NCBI GenBank assembly: GCA_947179485.1
Contig: OX359247.1
Span: 59,183,131-59,247,130, forward strand
Reading direction: 5' to 3'
Origin: Allacma fusca
Lineage: Eukaryota; Arthropoda; Collembola; Symphypleona; Sminthuridae
Length of the DNA stretch: 64,000 nt
The notes beneath the pieces were generated by a model, which saw nothing but the letters and a program-made list of their open reading frames with translations, was not told where the DNA came from and did no database searches. The position numbers and the translations under genes are program-made. Shown here one piece after another: positions 51,401-64,000 of the stretch; positions within the stretch are counted from its first letter, which is position 1; the number at the start of each line of letters is the position of its first letter.

Positions 51401-52636
51401 CTTTTTCAGACGATCCTGCTCTGGTAAGTCCTTACTTTGGAAGGTCCGGTCCTGGAGTGACCACAGGCGTAGACTTCATTACGAATCTAGTCAATGCTAA
51501 TATTGACGGAGCCATTAATGTGACAAATGGTATGTGGCAACTTATGCAACATGAGTTTCCAACGGGGCAAAGGCAGACTTATGAATCCTGCTTGAGGCAA
51601 AACTACACCCAATCTTATTGCTCCAGTTTTAGTAGCAGCAAAGAAGAGTATGTAAAAATTGAACGGAAGAGTTCGGTCAACGTTGAAAAATATCTGACCA
51701 GTCCAGAAGTTAGTGAATCCATGGATATGTTCTACGGCATGTTTCGTGGTCAACCGGATTGTATTAAAAAAACTGTTTGTATATTCGGATCAAACTTAAA
51801 TTCCATGCCAGCTGGACGCTTCGTACTACAGTAAGTGGGTTGGGTCAGTGGGTTACGTTAGGTGTTCAAGAGAAAATTTGCAAAATTCTGGTCTCATTAG
51901 GGGATTTAGTCATCAAAACGTTTGACCTCAGATTTCCATATTTGACCTCTTACTTCCGATTTCTCCCTCTAAAAATTCACATTTAACATTCTACTTCCAT
52001 ATCTTACCTCAACTTACCATATTTTATCTCAAAATGTAATATTTGACCTCATGTAGGTATACGTGACTATGTATTTGTCCGTACTTCCAAATTTTGCAAG
52101 TAAATTTTTCTTGCAATTCTGTTCTATAAATCTGCCAGATCAACAAGATCAAGTAGGACTAACAGAATTTTAAAAGTTCAAATATTTCATCTTTAGACTT
52201 TGACCTCAGCAGACAAAATTGTCTTATACAGACAACAACAGTATGTCTCTTCAAGGGATAAAAAACTGCATTAAAAAATTAAAACCCGGATAAAATTACC
52301 ATAAATTTTGTTGTTAATTAACTTTATATAGGTATTGATAGCTGTCATTTTAATAGGAAGTTCAATTACAGAAATATTTACATTATCATCTATGCACAAT
52401 ATTATGATCAATAAATTGTAAAGTAATTTGCTGTATGTACTTATAGGACATGGTTGCACATGCTACCTTCGGATTGGAAAGAGCTGAAGAGAATCCTCCG
52501 GAAATCTTTTCTTGATCAAGAGAACTGCAATTTGTTCAAATGTGGATTTTCCTACAGGCGACCCGCACCATCATCTTCATCTGTGATCGCACTTCCCATA
52601 AAACGTAAGTTGGACTTGGACTCTGATTCGGATTAA
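51401..52636 (+). CDS. Unrecognised Cys-containing protein, 5' exon not found
   Basis: Two exons are clear: 51401-51830 (or from 51410, as two acceptors overlap) ending in a gtaagt donor, and 52447-52636 ending in TAA. The junction keeps the frame (GRFVLQ|TWLHML). Together they encode about 206 residues with eight Cys (ESCLRQNYTQSYCSSF, QPDCIKKTVCIFGSN, NCNLFKCGF), a probable disulfide-bonded, N-glycosylated extracellular protein. There is an acidic Ser/Asp C-terminus after a basic patch (PIKRKLDLDSDSD). No start codon with a signal peptide precedes it within the exon, so at least one 5' exon is missing. AATAAA at 52809-52814 is a suitable polyadenylation signal. I do not know the family. Confidence 0.65.
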
Positions 52637-52808
52637 GCGTTCCTGCTTCGTTCTCATTGTTAGTCCTCACCGTACAAATCCTACCCATATCATATGTATG
52701 TATGTATGATTTCGAATGTGCGCGAGCCGTGGCATAATTGGAATACTATTTATTTTGTTAATATTCGTGCTTATTTATGTAATTATGTATTCATGGTATA
52801 ATTTATTC

Positions 52809-52814
52809 AATAAA
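52809..52814 (+). terminator. Polyadenylation signal of the unrecognised gene
   Basis: AATAAA about 170 bases after the stop at 52636. Confidence 0.5.
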
Positions 52815-54459
52815 TGTCAATAATAATATTAAAAAACTACCTGGATTAATGATTTACATGTTTGATTTTGCTCTATTTACTTATATTTATTATTTGCATA
52901 AACTTATATGCATCCAACGACCTCACATGAAGGATGTTCATTTACCTTAAACGACAAATGCAAAATAAATAATTAATGACGATACAAAGAAATTTGATTT
53001 TTAAATTTTTATTTTATTTTTTGAATTTTTTCCAACACCAATTACCTTTCTATATTGCGCTAATACTTGCTTAAGTGTACATATATGTATGCTTTACGAT
53101 ATAGATACAATTACTTAGCCTACAGTTTCATTTAATTTTTTTCGGTAATACCCAAAGCAAAATAAAACCATACCCACGAATTTTTTTTGATAAATGTTTT
53201 CATTTATTCTCCACCTGAATTATGAATATATAAGTATATATAATTATATACGTGTGTACAAGGATATGAGGGAAGGTATATACCAATTTATTATGTACCA
53301 ATGAAACCTTTGGTAATTATATATTTAATAATTATATGGAAGGGTACGTAAATTTAAAGGTATGCAAAGGAGTTTCCCTGAAGAAACCATGTAAACCAAT
53401 ACCCAAACAAGGTACGTAGTTCTGCTAAAGATTATTTTTGTAATTTTAAATGTACGTATATTAATAATAAAATTAATCATAATACTATAATTTTATGAAA
53501 TTTACCCTACACATATAATATATTATACAGTTTAAGCCATAGACATATGATATGCTAATATACGCATGTATATATGCAATAATTTGTAAAATTCTGTCAG
53601 ATTTTATTCATTTTCCTTTTAAATAGGAATAAATATCTTTCCAAAGCCAAACTTCCGTTGTTTCTTCTCAAGGAATATCTTCATAATTGACTCTGAATCC
53701 TTCCCACTCCATACCATATCCACTGAAATTCCAATTAGGGGACCTTTTATAAGAAATTAGTTTATTATGCATTGTTATTATATTACGTTGAATTCGAAAC
53801 TATTATTTGTCAACGCTTGTGGATAAAGTTATTTTATCCTTTTCTGAATTTTGATACCACAACGAAAAATCTTCTTTCTTGACATGGAGCACACGATGTG
53901 ATGTCAATATAATTAACAATTATAATAGAACAACAATTATTCCCTTCAGTTTAGCATATTCACTTAAAAGAAGCGTGTATCCAAACAAATAACATAACAA
54001 GGAAGAAGTCGCTTCTATGAAAATATTCAACTTTAATAATAAATGATTCATAAATTACCAAGTATAGCTACTATGTAAATAACTTGAAACTACTGTAAGC
54101 CTAAAACTAATGGCCCCGATTTTTTTTGCTGTTTGTAATGCAAGACCGAGAATAAAATCCCTAGCTTTTCATATGTAAATGTAATATGTATAATAGCACT
54201 CTATATAAGAAAATAAAATACACTCCTAAAAACTAATAAATGACTCAAAAGTATTGAACCATTTAGGTTGACTACAATGACCCCAAAACTAGGTCAGGCC
54301 GGGTTTGGGTCAAGCTGCATAAATAGTAACAAAAGTATGTAACAAAGTTATTTTTTATATAGGGTTCTGTGACGTATAGAAAACCCCTGGGATAATCTGT
54401 GATGCGTTGATGTTGGAATTCCTTCGGGAAACACGTATATGACAAGAAAAGGAATGGTC
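52815..54459. other. Convergent intergenic region and PCF11 3' untranslated region
   Basis: PCF11 is transcribed leftward. The first good AATAAA on its strand is at 53603-53608, which would give a 3' untranslated region of about 850 bases. Within it, two short coding-like stretches occur at 53690-53745 and 53810-53890 (see findings). The remainder is very AT-rich. Confidence 0.5.
53603..53608 (-). terminator. Candidate polyadenylation signal of PCF11
   Basis: AATAAA on the minus strand, 850 bases beyond the PCF11 stop. It could instead serve a small unannotated minus-strand transcript. Confidence 0.4.
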
Positions 54460-57400
54460 TCAACAAATAGTGCACAAGCCTGAAACTTCCTTGCCGGTTA
54501 CTTTGGGCGGGTAATTTACTAGTTTCCTTCCCACAAGTCGGGGCTTGGAATTTGCCAATTTCTCATCATTAATTAATACATTATCAATTACTGGAGTCAC
54601 AACACTAGCACTCGTAGAAGAATCACTAACTAGGTCTTGACTTGCTCCTTCCGGAACAGATATGGGACTTGGGGCAGGGGCTTCAGCCTGGTGAGGGGGT
54701 GTGGATTTTGGGGACTGGGACTCGGAGGCTAGAACTGCATCCGTGATTCTAATCCGGATCTTTGAGGTTGGGGCCATTGTCATTGGTGCAGTTGGAGCTT
54801 GAGCTGAAAATAATTTTAATTTGCGTTAATTCAATCACAATTTATATTAGATATTTCACTCATGAAGGGTGGCCAGTAAATGTTGGATTTAGATTAGTTA
54901 CATTTTCACGCATAATAGTACTAATAGTGGGGGAAAACGACATGACAGAGTAAAATAAATATTCCAGATTGGGTCCTGTAGGAGTCTCAAGATAGCTTTT
55001 AGGCAAGGTTTCTGGGATAAAAACGTCTATTGAAGTCTGCGACATGTCAGGAAGTTATTTTGTGCAAAGTCATTTGAAGTTCTACTAATATTTAATAACA
55101 AAATATGAGTTTCGAATGAGAAAGGGAATTCAATTCACGGTGTGACCTTAAAAAACAACAGGAACTTACCGCTAAAAAGAAAATTGCCATCGATAGCAGT
55201 AGAAGCAGAATTAGGAGGTTCGTCCAAAGTATCATCATCTGCTGTTAGATCAATGTCAATAGATTCAGGTTCCTCCGTGGATTTGCTGTCTTGTGGAAGA
55301 TTCGCTTTTATCTCTTCCTCTAAGGATCCAGGAGATTCCTCTAGTTCCTCTGGGTCTACAGGCTCTTCCTTTATCTTCACAGTGGGTACATCGAATTTCA
55401 TGCTCTCGTAAATGATTGGCTTGAAGGGCCTCTCAGCCACCGCGATGGGTGAGTCCGTGGACACTCCTTCACTATTGGAGTTACCCAAGAGAATATCAAA
55501 AATCATGTCCTCACTACTAGAGATGCCCGGAAGTGAAAACAGTGGCGGCTCGTCCTCCGACAGTGCGATGGGTTTGGGCGAGCTGGGCCCCTCCGTGGAG
55601 GATGGAACCAGAGATGAGAGAACAGAGACACTGATAGCATTAGTATTATCAATGGAATCGGTTTCATGATTTATGCAACTGCGAGGTGGAGGATGGGTAC
55701 TCTGAAATTCCTCATTGTCAGTCTTATTATTGAACTCATCATTATCATCATTATCAGAAATATCAATATCATCATCATCATCGTCAATACAAATCATGGA
55801 GTTCTGATTGTCAGAATCTTTTCTACTATTAGAATCATCATCTACGACAAATGTTTCGTCTACAACACTATCCGGCGCCTCAGCTATATCTATATTATTT
55901 GTGGTAGCCTCGTGTTGGGAGTTGTCAGGTACTACGACGTCGTCTTCTTCCTCGATAATCTCCATCACAACTGGTTCGGGTTTCCCTTCCTGCAGGATTA
56001 GCACTTCGTCATCATCAACTGGCATAGGCTCGTCTTTTTCAGGTTCTACCTTCATTTCAGTTTCATTATCTCCATCTGGAGTCTTTGCATCGTCTGGCGT
56101 AGATACAGATGGTTCCTCCTGTTTCTTCAAATCCATCAAGCTGGACTTCCCTTGGAGTGCAGCCACAAAGTCCTTTGCCAAAAAAAGTGGCTTCATTAAT
56201 CAACCGATCATATATAATACCTCAATAGGAATGACAAAAAACACTTTGAATGTTACTAGTGAAACGTGTAGCTGGACGAATTCCGGAACACGAATAAAAC
56301 AAATTAACTATAAATATGAATCCCAAACCACAGTACGAAACGATTTTAGTGAAATAGTGAGATACAATTGCATGCTATCTTTGGAGTTAAATATCACCAC
56401 TTCACGACTTCCAATCTCACTTAACCTATATATCGCAGTTGTTTTCAAAACTTTGTGTCTTGTCAAACAACATTCGGCTCATTTTGATCCAAACTGAATT
56501 CAATCAAATCATAACTTGTACAAAATTTATCAGAAGTTGGCACAGCAGTTAAGGGGATATGCTACGAAAGCAAGCAAGCACAGGACAACACCCATGAATT
56601 ACGGGTGCTAATTTCGCTTTGCTGCCATTTACAACTGCTGTTATCTATTCTGACCCCATATATCATTTAAAATTATGAACAGATTCCCTTAAAATATATA
56701 TTACTTATAATTATGGAAGACACTATCCCATGGTTATATTACTGTTCCTTTTCTTCCTTTGAAACTCCGTATTACTTACATAACAATTCTCACCACTTCA
56801 CCCTATGACGACGATACTTATAGATTATAATGGTACTTTAAGTATTTTCAACAGTAACAGCTACTAGTATTTATTAGGCACCTGATGGCATATAGGGTGG
56901 TAGAGTTTCATGATTCCGGGCTCCTCACTCTCCGCCAAATGGGCATCCCTTAGTCGCCACTCCTCCTTGTCTTCATCAAAAAAGCTCTCAAAGCCTTCAT
57001 TGCACTGGGGACAAATAGCGCCATCGTGTCCAGCGGATGGAACGGTGTAAAGATCCGGATTCAAAACTGTGCCAGGACTTCGGACATCACTTTCCATCTC
57101 CTGCTCTTGTGTTTCGAACAGGCTTTGAGCTATGACAAGAAGTTATAAGCATACAATAATACATCAAAACTAGCATAATCAAACGTCAACTGGTAACTAA
57201 TTACTAAAAAATAAAATATACCCCTTTCTTCTAGATCCTCGATTTCTGCAAACTGAATCCAATCAGAAAGATCGTAATACCACTTGCGGCTCAAAGCCTT
57301 TCTTGCATTGGCTTTCTCACGTCGATTCTGCCGGAAATGCCAGTCCAAGTGCTGCGAATAGCGGACATTCTGATCCGGAGGGAACCTTAGCCCACATGAA

Positions 57401-60400
57401 CCGCACTGAACACCGGTGCAAATTTGAGCAATAAGTTTTTCCCTCCGTTCCTTCAACTTATCCAAAGGCACATCCACAGTCTCAAGAGGAGGAACCACTT
57501 TCTCCACTTCTTTTGGCTCCAGCTTCTTCGGTTCATTTTTAATATTAGTTGAAGAAACTATTTCTTCACTAGTCGAGTCCGGCTCCGGAGAACCTTCAGT
57601 CTTAATTTCCTTCCCGTCAATGGTATCATTTGTAGTACTGCTGGCATCCGCTGCAGGGAGAAGCCCGGCCATCATTAACTTGCTTAACAGATCTTGCACA
57701 TTCAACGACGAGCTTGCATCACTTTCTGATTGTATTTCCGGCTTCTCTTCTGTACCTTCGGCACTTACATATGAGTGCTTAGAATCATCTCCTGGGGCAG
57801 ACTCGGTCGTAGTAGGCATAAAGTTTGCCAGGACATCCAAGGGGTTCGATTCTACGAAAGGTGATGCGGAAGGCACAGCAGGATGGAATTGGTCAGGGAA
57901 AGGAAGTTGTTGCGGGGGCATCATATCCTGATTAGATCCCAAGGACTGCATTGTTGGCATGTTGAACAAAGCCTGGCGGTGGCTGCCTCGTCCAGACAAA
58001 GGAGGACCGCCCCTACCTCGAGTACCACCACGTCCTCGAAAAGATCCTTTGCAAAAATATAATGTCACATTATCGATTTGTCATTTCTTCCGTTCCATTT
58101 ATTTAATTATTACCGTTTAAATGGATTATTTATGTATTGAAAATATTAATTAAGTTTACAAATTTGGATTTTTAATTAATGTAGCATTTTGCTACACTCA
58201 ATATTGGCCTTGCTTAAACCGCACATAATATAAATACTTTACATTTTACATGACACTTCAAATACATTGGTATAGATAATGTATTTGAAGTGAATTTTTT
58301 ACACAATTTCGTGTAAAAAATTATAATAATTACACAAGTAACCTAACAGTACGAACATGATTTTAATTGAATATTTACCACTAAAAGGCAACTCTGCCAT
58401 GGGCATGTGTCCATCAGGAACAATCTCTCCTGCTCGACTCTTGGTCCGACTGAATTTCATTATATTATTCATGGTGACTGGGGTGAGACTTGTTAGTCTA
58501 AGAAAATGTTTCCGTCCCGACGGGACAGTGACAGCCATAGGAGCACCTCCAAAATTTGCCGGGAATACCTTCCCATTTAGGAGGACCTGGTGGAAGTCAT
58601 TGATGAAGCATAGGATTACCGGGAAACCGCAAAGGTCTGCAAGTAATGACCATTTAAATACATAGTTAAAACTACTGCAATAAATTGAATAATTAATATT
58701 TTAACTGCTCAACAGAAATGAATATTAAACACCTACCCAGTAATTGTGGTTTGTTGTCCAAAAATACAGTTGTGATATTGCCATCAATTACTAGATTAAC
58801 TCTACCAGCCAACAAGTCGTGTCGAGCTCCCTTGCTCATTTCCACCTGAGGTGGAGGACCTTCTAACTTAATCATATGAAAGTGCCTTCCAATCTGAACT
58901 CTTACTGGAGGTCCTCCAAATAGCGCCTCATAGTAGTCTCCATCAATGTACAATTCCCTGGTGGGTGCTCCCAGCTTTAAATTAACCTTCTTCCTATTCA
59001 AGTAAATCTGAACTGGCTTGCCGATAAAACAGCGGACTGGGTCACGTTCCTGATCAATAAATACATTCTTAGGAACCCCTTTATGGAAAGATATTTCCCG
59101 AGGTTCATCCCCTAGCAGAACAACCGCTGTATCTCCGTAGAAACGTACTTGACGTAGTGCCTGTAATAAAATTATTCTCCCTGATTCATGAAACTGAAAA
59201 ATGGATCTGAAACGTCGAAACGAATAAAAAATGTAATACACACCTTATCAATCGGAATACTTTTCGAAGTATCTTTCCTCACTTTCTCCAACTCCATCAT
59301 GTTCACGGGAGGAAGACAGTTCTCTGACAAAGCAGGGGGAATGGCTGCTGCAGCAGCTTCCTCAAAGGGATTCGGACCTGAAGGTTGTTGAGGTTGGCCC
59401 CAGGGCATAGACACACTTCCCCACGGATTTGGACCCGAGAACTGACTTCCAAAATCTGTCGGGCCACCGCGCTGCTGATTCGAGAACTGGCTCCATGCAT
59501 CGCTGGATTCAGACTCTACAAAACACGACGATAATATGTTTTAATTTCCCCACAATAACAAATTACAATTTATTTGCACAAAAATAACACTTTCACAACT
59601 AACCTGTCCAAGGGTTGGGGCCTGGAGCAGTCCGTCCATGACCTTGCTGCATTTGCACGTCGTGAATCTTGTTCACCTCATTAATCTAAAACAAAATAGT
59701 CAACTTAATGCAAAAAACCGCAGGACAACCAATCGTACTTCCATCATGACAATGAGTACTACTACATTTTCTAAAATTGTCAAATATTGAAGCTAAGCAT
59801 TAGGCCATAAATATTTTATTAACAGAGCTATGTAAAAAGCCAATTACATGCAAAAATGACAAGGAGGCTACGAGTTGAAACTAGTAACTATTAAGCAAAA
59901 ATATTAATTCATTTCATAAAATAATAAAATAAATATTTAAATCTTACTTTGTTCCAAGTTTAAACTGATAAAACTAAATACTTTAAATATTATTTAAACT
60001 GTATAAGTGTACACAATTATTTTTATTATACCTTCATGAGTTGTCTCATGACCACCTCATGCTGATCCTGAGTGAAAAATCCCATTTGGAACTGCTGCTG
60101 AGCATGCATCACAGCTTTCTTAAGGTCATCCATTTTCAAATGCCCTGTACCCATTGAGGGTTGTTCAATATACTGGATTCGGAACCTCTCTACAGGATCA
60201 ATGGAACTCGTCCGTGAGTCCAGGCTTCGCTTGCGCTCAGTTGGGTCATCTGTGAGAACACTAATTATTATTACCAAATCCAATTCCTAGAACATTATTA
60301 GTGCAGACAGCTATATCAGGGTATTATATAACGCAATGAAGTAAATTATTAAAAATATGCTGCATTTTAAGGTTAGCACAAAGCAGGAACACACCTGGTA

Positions 60401-63400
60401 ATCGGTTGTAAAGTAAAGGTCTTCCAAGTGGATCACAAGTAGTACTTCTATTAGAATCGACAGAGTTAGCCGGAGATATAGCAAGAGGTGGTCTTGGGTG
60501 GCTCTGCAACATATCTCTAATGTCTTGGTCACTGTGCAGCTTTTCCTTTGCAAGGTGTAACTGGCTAGGTAATGGAGATCCCATAATTATGTCAGCCTCC
60601 GACATGCTCGGCCTTGTTTTGACTTGAGCCCAGTTGCTGGAACTGGCCGTCTGTCGTAAATCAACGTCCTCCCGACCAAATAAACTTCAAATTTAAATAG
60701 AAACATTGAACCTTCTCCGGTATGTTAGAAAAAACCCATATATCAATAACTATAGTAATAATACCATTGGAAAACCGCGGATATCTTGCCTTTCCTAATG
60801 TGACAATAATAACCATATTTATGCATTTATCGGACATATTTATTAAGTTTTCATTTCTGACGATAATATCAATTAAAAATATATTTTACAGTTTTTATTC
60901 CCTAAAAATAATTCTAGCAGTCTTAACATTATCTTCCATATTTCTCTCACAATTTCTCATCTCCCACAAACTCACACAAAGGAATGCAACCTTTATATCG
61001 ACCCAGAGCATACATATTTGACATACATTAAAAAAGACAATACTTAAACGTGTAAACATTGAAATCACATGTAAACTTATATTAGGTACAAGGAAATAAT
61101 TAAAAAAATGTCTGTACTCATCGATGATGTTGCCATTTCTTGACTTCTTAACGGGCGGATGGTCACTGCCGGAGTCCATTTGATCGCTAGCGGAAGGTGA
61201 CCTACTGGTGTCACCGCGGAGGTCAACATCCTGACCTTGCATTAGAAGTCGTAGGTCCACATCCCCACCTAACCGGCCAACGTTGATTTGAGGAACAATT
61301 CCTTTGCTTTCTTCATCCTCCTCTTCAATCAGCTCATCCATCTCCTCCTTCAAGTCCTTCCTCCCCCGATGGTGATTCTCTTTGTCCTTCCGACTATTAA
61401 GAGGCATCATCATCCCTTGCTTGCTCAGTTCTTCCTCCTCATCGACCATTTTAGACACTTCGGTAGTCCTTCGGTATCGCTTCTGAAGAACTGCAGACTT
61501 TCGGGCATTATAGTTGTCCTTATTACCGGAACCTCTATCGGATTCTTTAGAACTCTTAGATCCACTACCACCACTGCCACTTCCTCCTCCACTATCACGA
61601 TGATGATGTCGAGAGTTTTTGGTCTTACTACTTCTAGAGGACTTATCCTTACTACTTTTACTTGAGACCTTATCTCGGGGTGTATCTTTGAAAGCGTCTC
61701 GGGAAGTATCTTCAGTTGATTTTTTCCGCCGTTTTGAAGGTACTTCATTATTTACCAGAGGCTCTTCGGGAGTACTGAGCAATGGCATTATAGAGGCCGG
61801 GACTGAGGAGGAGGTAGATCGGGACCTATCTTTTGCACTTGTATCCTTTTCCCTATCCCGTTTTGCATCATGATCATGTCCTCCTTTCGAATTTCCCCGT
61901 TTCCGTTTCCCACTATTACTTCGAGGGTCCAGTAAACTTGTTCTGCCTGACTCTTTCACAGGACTTAAGGATTTTTGACTAGAGCCGGAGCTACTTTTAG
62001 TAGGGCTATGCGACGGGGACACGCGAGAAGACGAGGAACGATGAGGTGATAAGTTCATATTTGGGGACTGGGACTGATGATCTTTGTCCCGATGATTTTG
62101 TAAAGGTTGTTGTAAAGAAGGGGCAGGGGATCGGTCTCTCGGGGATTCCTCCAGCTTAGTGCTGACCGCAGGCACAGGATGGTTTAGGTCCTTTGCCTCA
62201 AAGTTAGGACTCTTTTTCCAGTCCGACATCATAGAACTGGACATAGGGGTCGGAGGAAGGATTGAAATGGGACTGGTGGGATGTGACAAAATAGTTGAGC
62301 TGACAGTGTGAGAGGGGGACAGCCGGTTACGGGACATTGCATCAGACTTCGGAGGTAGGAGATATTGCTTGGACTTTTCTTCTTTGGTCTCTTTCGGGGC
62401 CCTACGCTTCCTTGGATCTTGAAGGATTTCGGCAGTAAGAGCTTTCTGAGCATGAGGAGGAGTTGGTAACAAGGGTGAGGTCGACGGAGACTCGGTTTGT
62501 GTTTTTGAAAGGATTGAGGTGGCCAGGTCAGTCTGATGTTTGGCTAATTCCGCTTGGATTTGCAGCTGCTATATTAAATAAATAACTTAATACGTCTTTC
62601 AAAAACAATAACAAGAAGAGCAGAAGAGGGTTTGAAATATAATTACCTGTTGTTTTACATCTGCATCTCCATGCTGTTGTTTTGTTGCCTGATGCATTTC
62701 CACTTGTTTCCTTGTCCGAGCTTCCAATTGAGCCTTAGTATGGAGAAGTTCCAGCTCTAACTTTTTCGTCTGCAGTTCCAAAAGCTCTTTCTGCTTGATT
62801 AATAGTTGTTCTCGCATCTGAGCCTCGGTCTGATCTCCAGGTGGATCCAAAATAAACGGAGTTGAGAAGGAAGCTAAGCTGATGTCACCGAGGCCCCCAG
62901 TTGTCAGCAAGGATGAGATGGGAGGAGACGAGACCGAGCTAGTAACAAAGGTAGGTGAGCTGCTAGTTGGTCCAGGGATAGTCAATGCCTGTGAAATATA
63001 TTTAGCCTTCAGTACAAATTAATTAGATTGTACTATTTACAACACATTATTAAATAACAACATGGTCAATCAACTGATTTATTGACCAGCTTATTGAATT
63101 AAATTCAATTTCTAAAGAAAATGCAAAAGACAATTAGGTGCATAGCATACCTTCTGTAGGAACTTTGGGTTCACGTGGATTGTGGCAGAGTTCGGCGGTG
63201 CAGCTGTGATTGGCCAGCCAGGGTCCACTTGATGACATCGGACATCAATTGAATACAACTTCTTAGTGGGAAACACATCATTCCAGGTCTGCCTCAACTT
63301 CCACAATTGAGTTCGTATCTTTTCAGGGACCTATTATAAATATGCAAACGTTATATATCATAAATTTCCTCACACTGAATATCACACTAAAGCTACTACA

Positions 63401-63830
63401 TTGCATTTATTTGTATATACCTGAGAAAACGCCTGGGTAAACGTGGTAGTGATATTCTCAGAGAACAAGGGCACGTAGTCCTTCTTTACGTTCTTGACAA
63501 TAGAGTCTATCAAGTACAAGATCGGCAGTTTGTATTCCGGATCAACCTATAAATATTAAACTCACCAGTGAGCAGGCAGCTTAGGGTACATGATACAGTA
63601 CTAAAACTGAGCATTTTAAATCCAACGTATATTCAAGAGCAGCTGTATACATAGAAAAACATTTTACAAACCTTCCTTAAGTGATTCTCAATAGTTAAGA
63701 CAATCATCTTTGCATGTCGTATATGATCCTCAGCCATCATCGTCAATGAGTTGATTAGGGGTTTGGAATTGTTCCGCAGCTCCGTCAACTGCGAAGCATA
63801 CTTGATGGCAATTTCTTCCACACTCGGCAT
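54460..63830 (-). CDS. Pcf11: PCF11, pre-mRNA cleavage complex 2 / termination factor
   Basis: Fifteen exons: 63672-63830, 63421-63546, 63151-63330, 62647-62988, 61118-62568, 60395-60684, 60032-60249, 59604-59685, 59244-59515, 58737-59160, 58379-58636, 57222-58046, 56882-57129, 55170-56172, 54460-54803. They sum to 6222 bp = 2073 residues plus stop. PCF11 binds the Ser2-phosphorylated RNA polymerase II CTD and acts in 3'-end cleavage and termination. Residues 1-150 form the CTD-interacting domain (NSKPLINSLTMMAED, LYLIDSIVKNV, LRQTWNDVFPTKKLYSIDVR). A coiled Gln/Leu region follows (QLLIKQKELLELQTKKLEL), then a long Ser/Arg/Lys-rich low-complexity exon, the conserved LRQVRFYGDTAVVLLGD block, an RGG patch (RGRGGTRGRGG), zinc finger 1 (CGSCGLRF...HLDWHFRQ), zinc finger 2 (CPQCNEGFESFFDED...HPICHQ) and a very acidic region. 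The C-terminus reads VSGLCTIC. Start choice: MPSVEEIA aligns with the beginning of the CID; an in-frame ATG eight codons upstream (63854) is the alternative. Confidence 0.96.
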
Positions 63831-64000
63831 CTTGACAAGATTATATGTCTTCAAAAATACCTAATTAACTCTATACAAGCTTCCTATTTGATCCCTCGGC
63901 GATCACTCCGGACTTCAGGCTCTCTGTAGCAACAAAAAACAATAAAAACTTCTTTAACCCACTAATACAATTCCAAACTACAAGCTAGCACACAAAACCT
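63831..64000. other. PCF11 5' untranslated/promoter region
   Basis: Upstream of the PCF11 start. No TATA box is evident in the 170 bases available. Confidence 0.4.

Noticed and set aside
55412-56497. Serine-rich plus-strand frames opposite PCF11
   Set aside because: They mirror the acidic GAN-codon-rich exon of PCF11 and have no independent support.

Overview
This window is nuclear DNA of an animal, most likely an arthropod. The DNA is AT-rich. Almost every gene is split by GT-AG introns, and the products include an effector-type caspase, core-1 galactosyltransferases, animal-type RtcB and PCF11, LDL-receptor class A repeats and Star/FkbM-like proteins. I cannot name the species. The AT bias, short secreted repeat proteins and many small transposon remnants would fit a hexapod or related group such as springtails, but this is inference.

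Left third (1-20.5 kb): mostly genes for secreted products. In order they are the 3'-truncated gene of a mucin-like protein (61-2926, minus), a seven-exon modular secreted precursor with two GKR processing/amidation signals (4520-5936, minus), its shorter four-exon paralogue (11759-12364, minus), a secreted protein with about seven LDLa modules (14815-17973, minus) and a single-exon Cys-rich secreted protein (19629-20411, plus). Transposon debris lies between them: a GGGTAC-rich element with a nested inverted-repeat element carrying a zinc-finger ORF (6656-8404), a decayed hAT transposase (9574-10430), and a non-autonomous hAT element with a perfect 8-bp target duplication (13182-14279).

Middle (21.7-45.6 kb): a complete six-exon caspase, about 4.6 kb of non-coding repeats, a complete eight-exon RtcB tRNA ligase, a mini KH-domain protein of 80 residues, a four-exon membrane-anchored FkbM/Star-like protein, and two tandem core-1 beta-1,3-galactosyltransferase paralogues with the same exon structure. 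The galactosyltransferases and the mucin-like and heavily sequon-rich proteins belong to the same broad process (secretory-pathway O-glycosylation), but nothing in the sequence ties them together as a system.

Right third (45.6-64 kb): a probable decayed gene, a 27-bp minisatellite split by a second hAT-type element with a perfect 8-bp target duplication, an unrecognised Cys-containing protein whose first exon I could not find (51401-52636, plus), and the complete 15-exon PCF11 gene (54460-63830, minus; about 2073 codons), which functions in mRNA 3'-end cleavage and transcription termination.

Exon borders were read by hand from splice sites and reading-frame continuity. For the galactosyltransferases, RtcB, caspase, FkbM-like gene, PCF11 and the two peptide genes the exon lengths sum to an exact open frame. 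No database search was possible. The best candidate for something undescribed is the pair of modular peptide-precursor genes at 4.5-12.4 kb.
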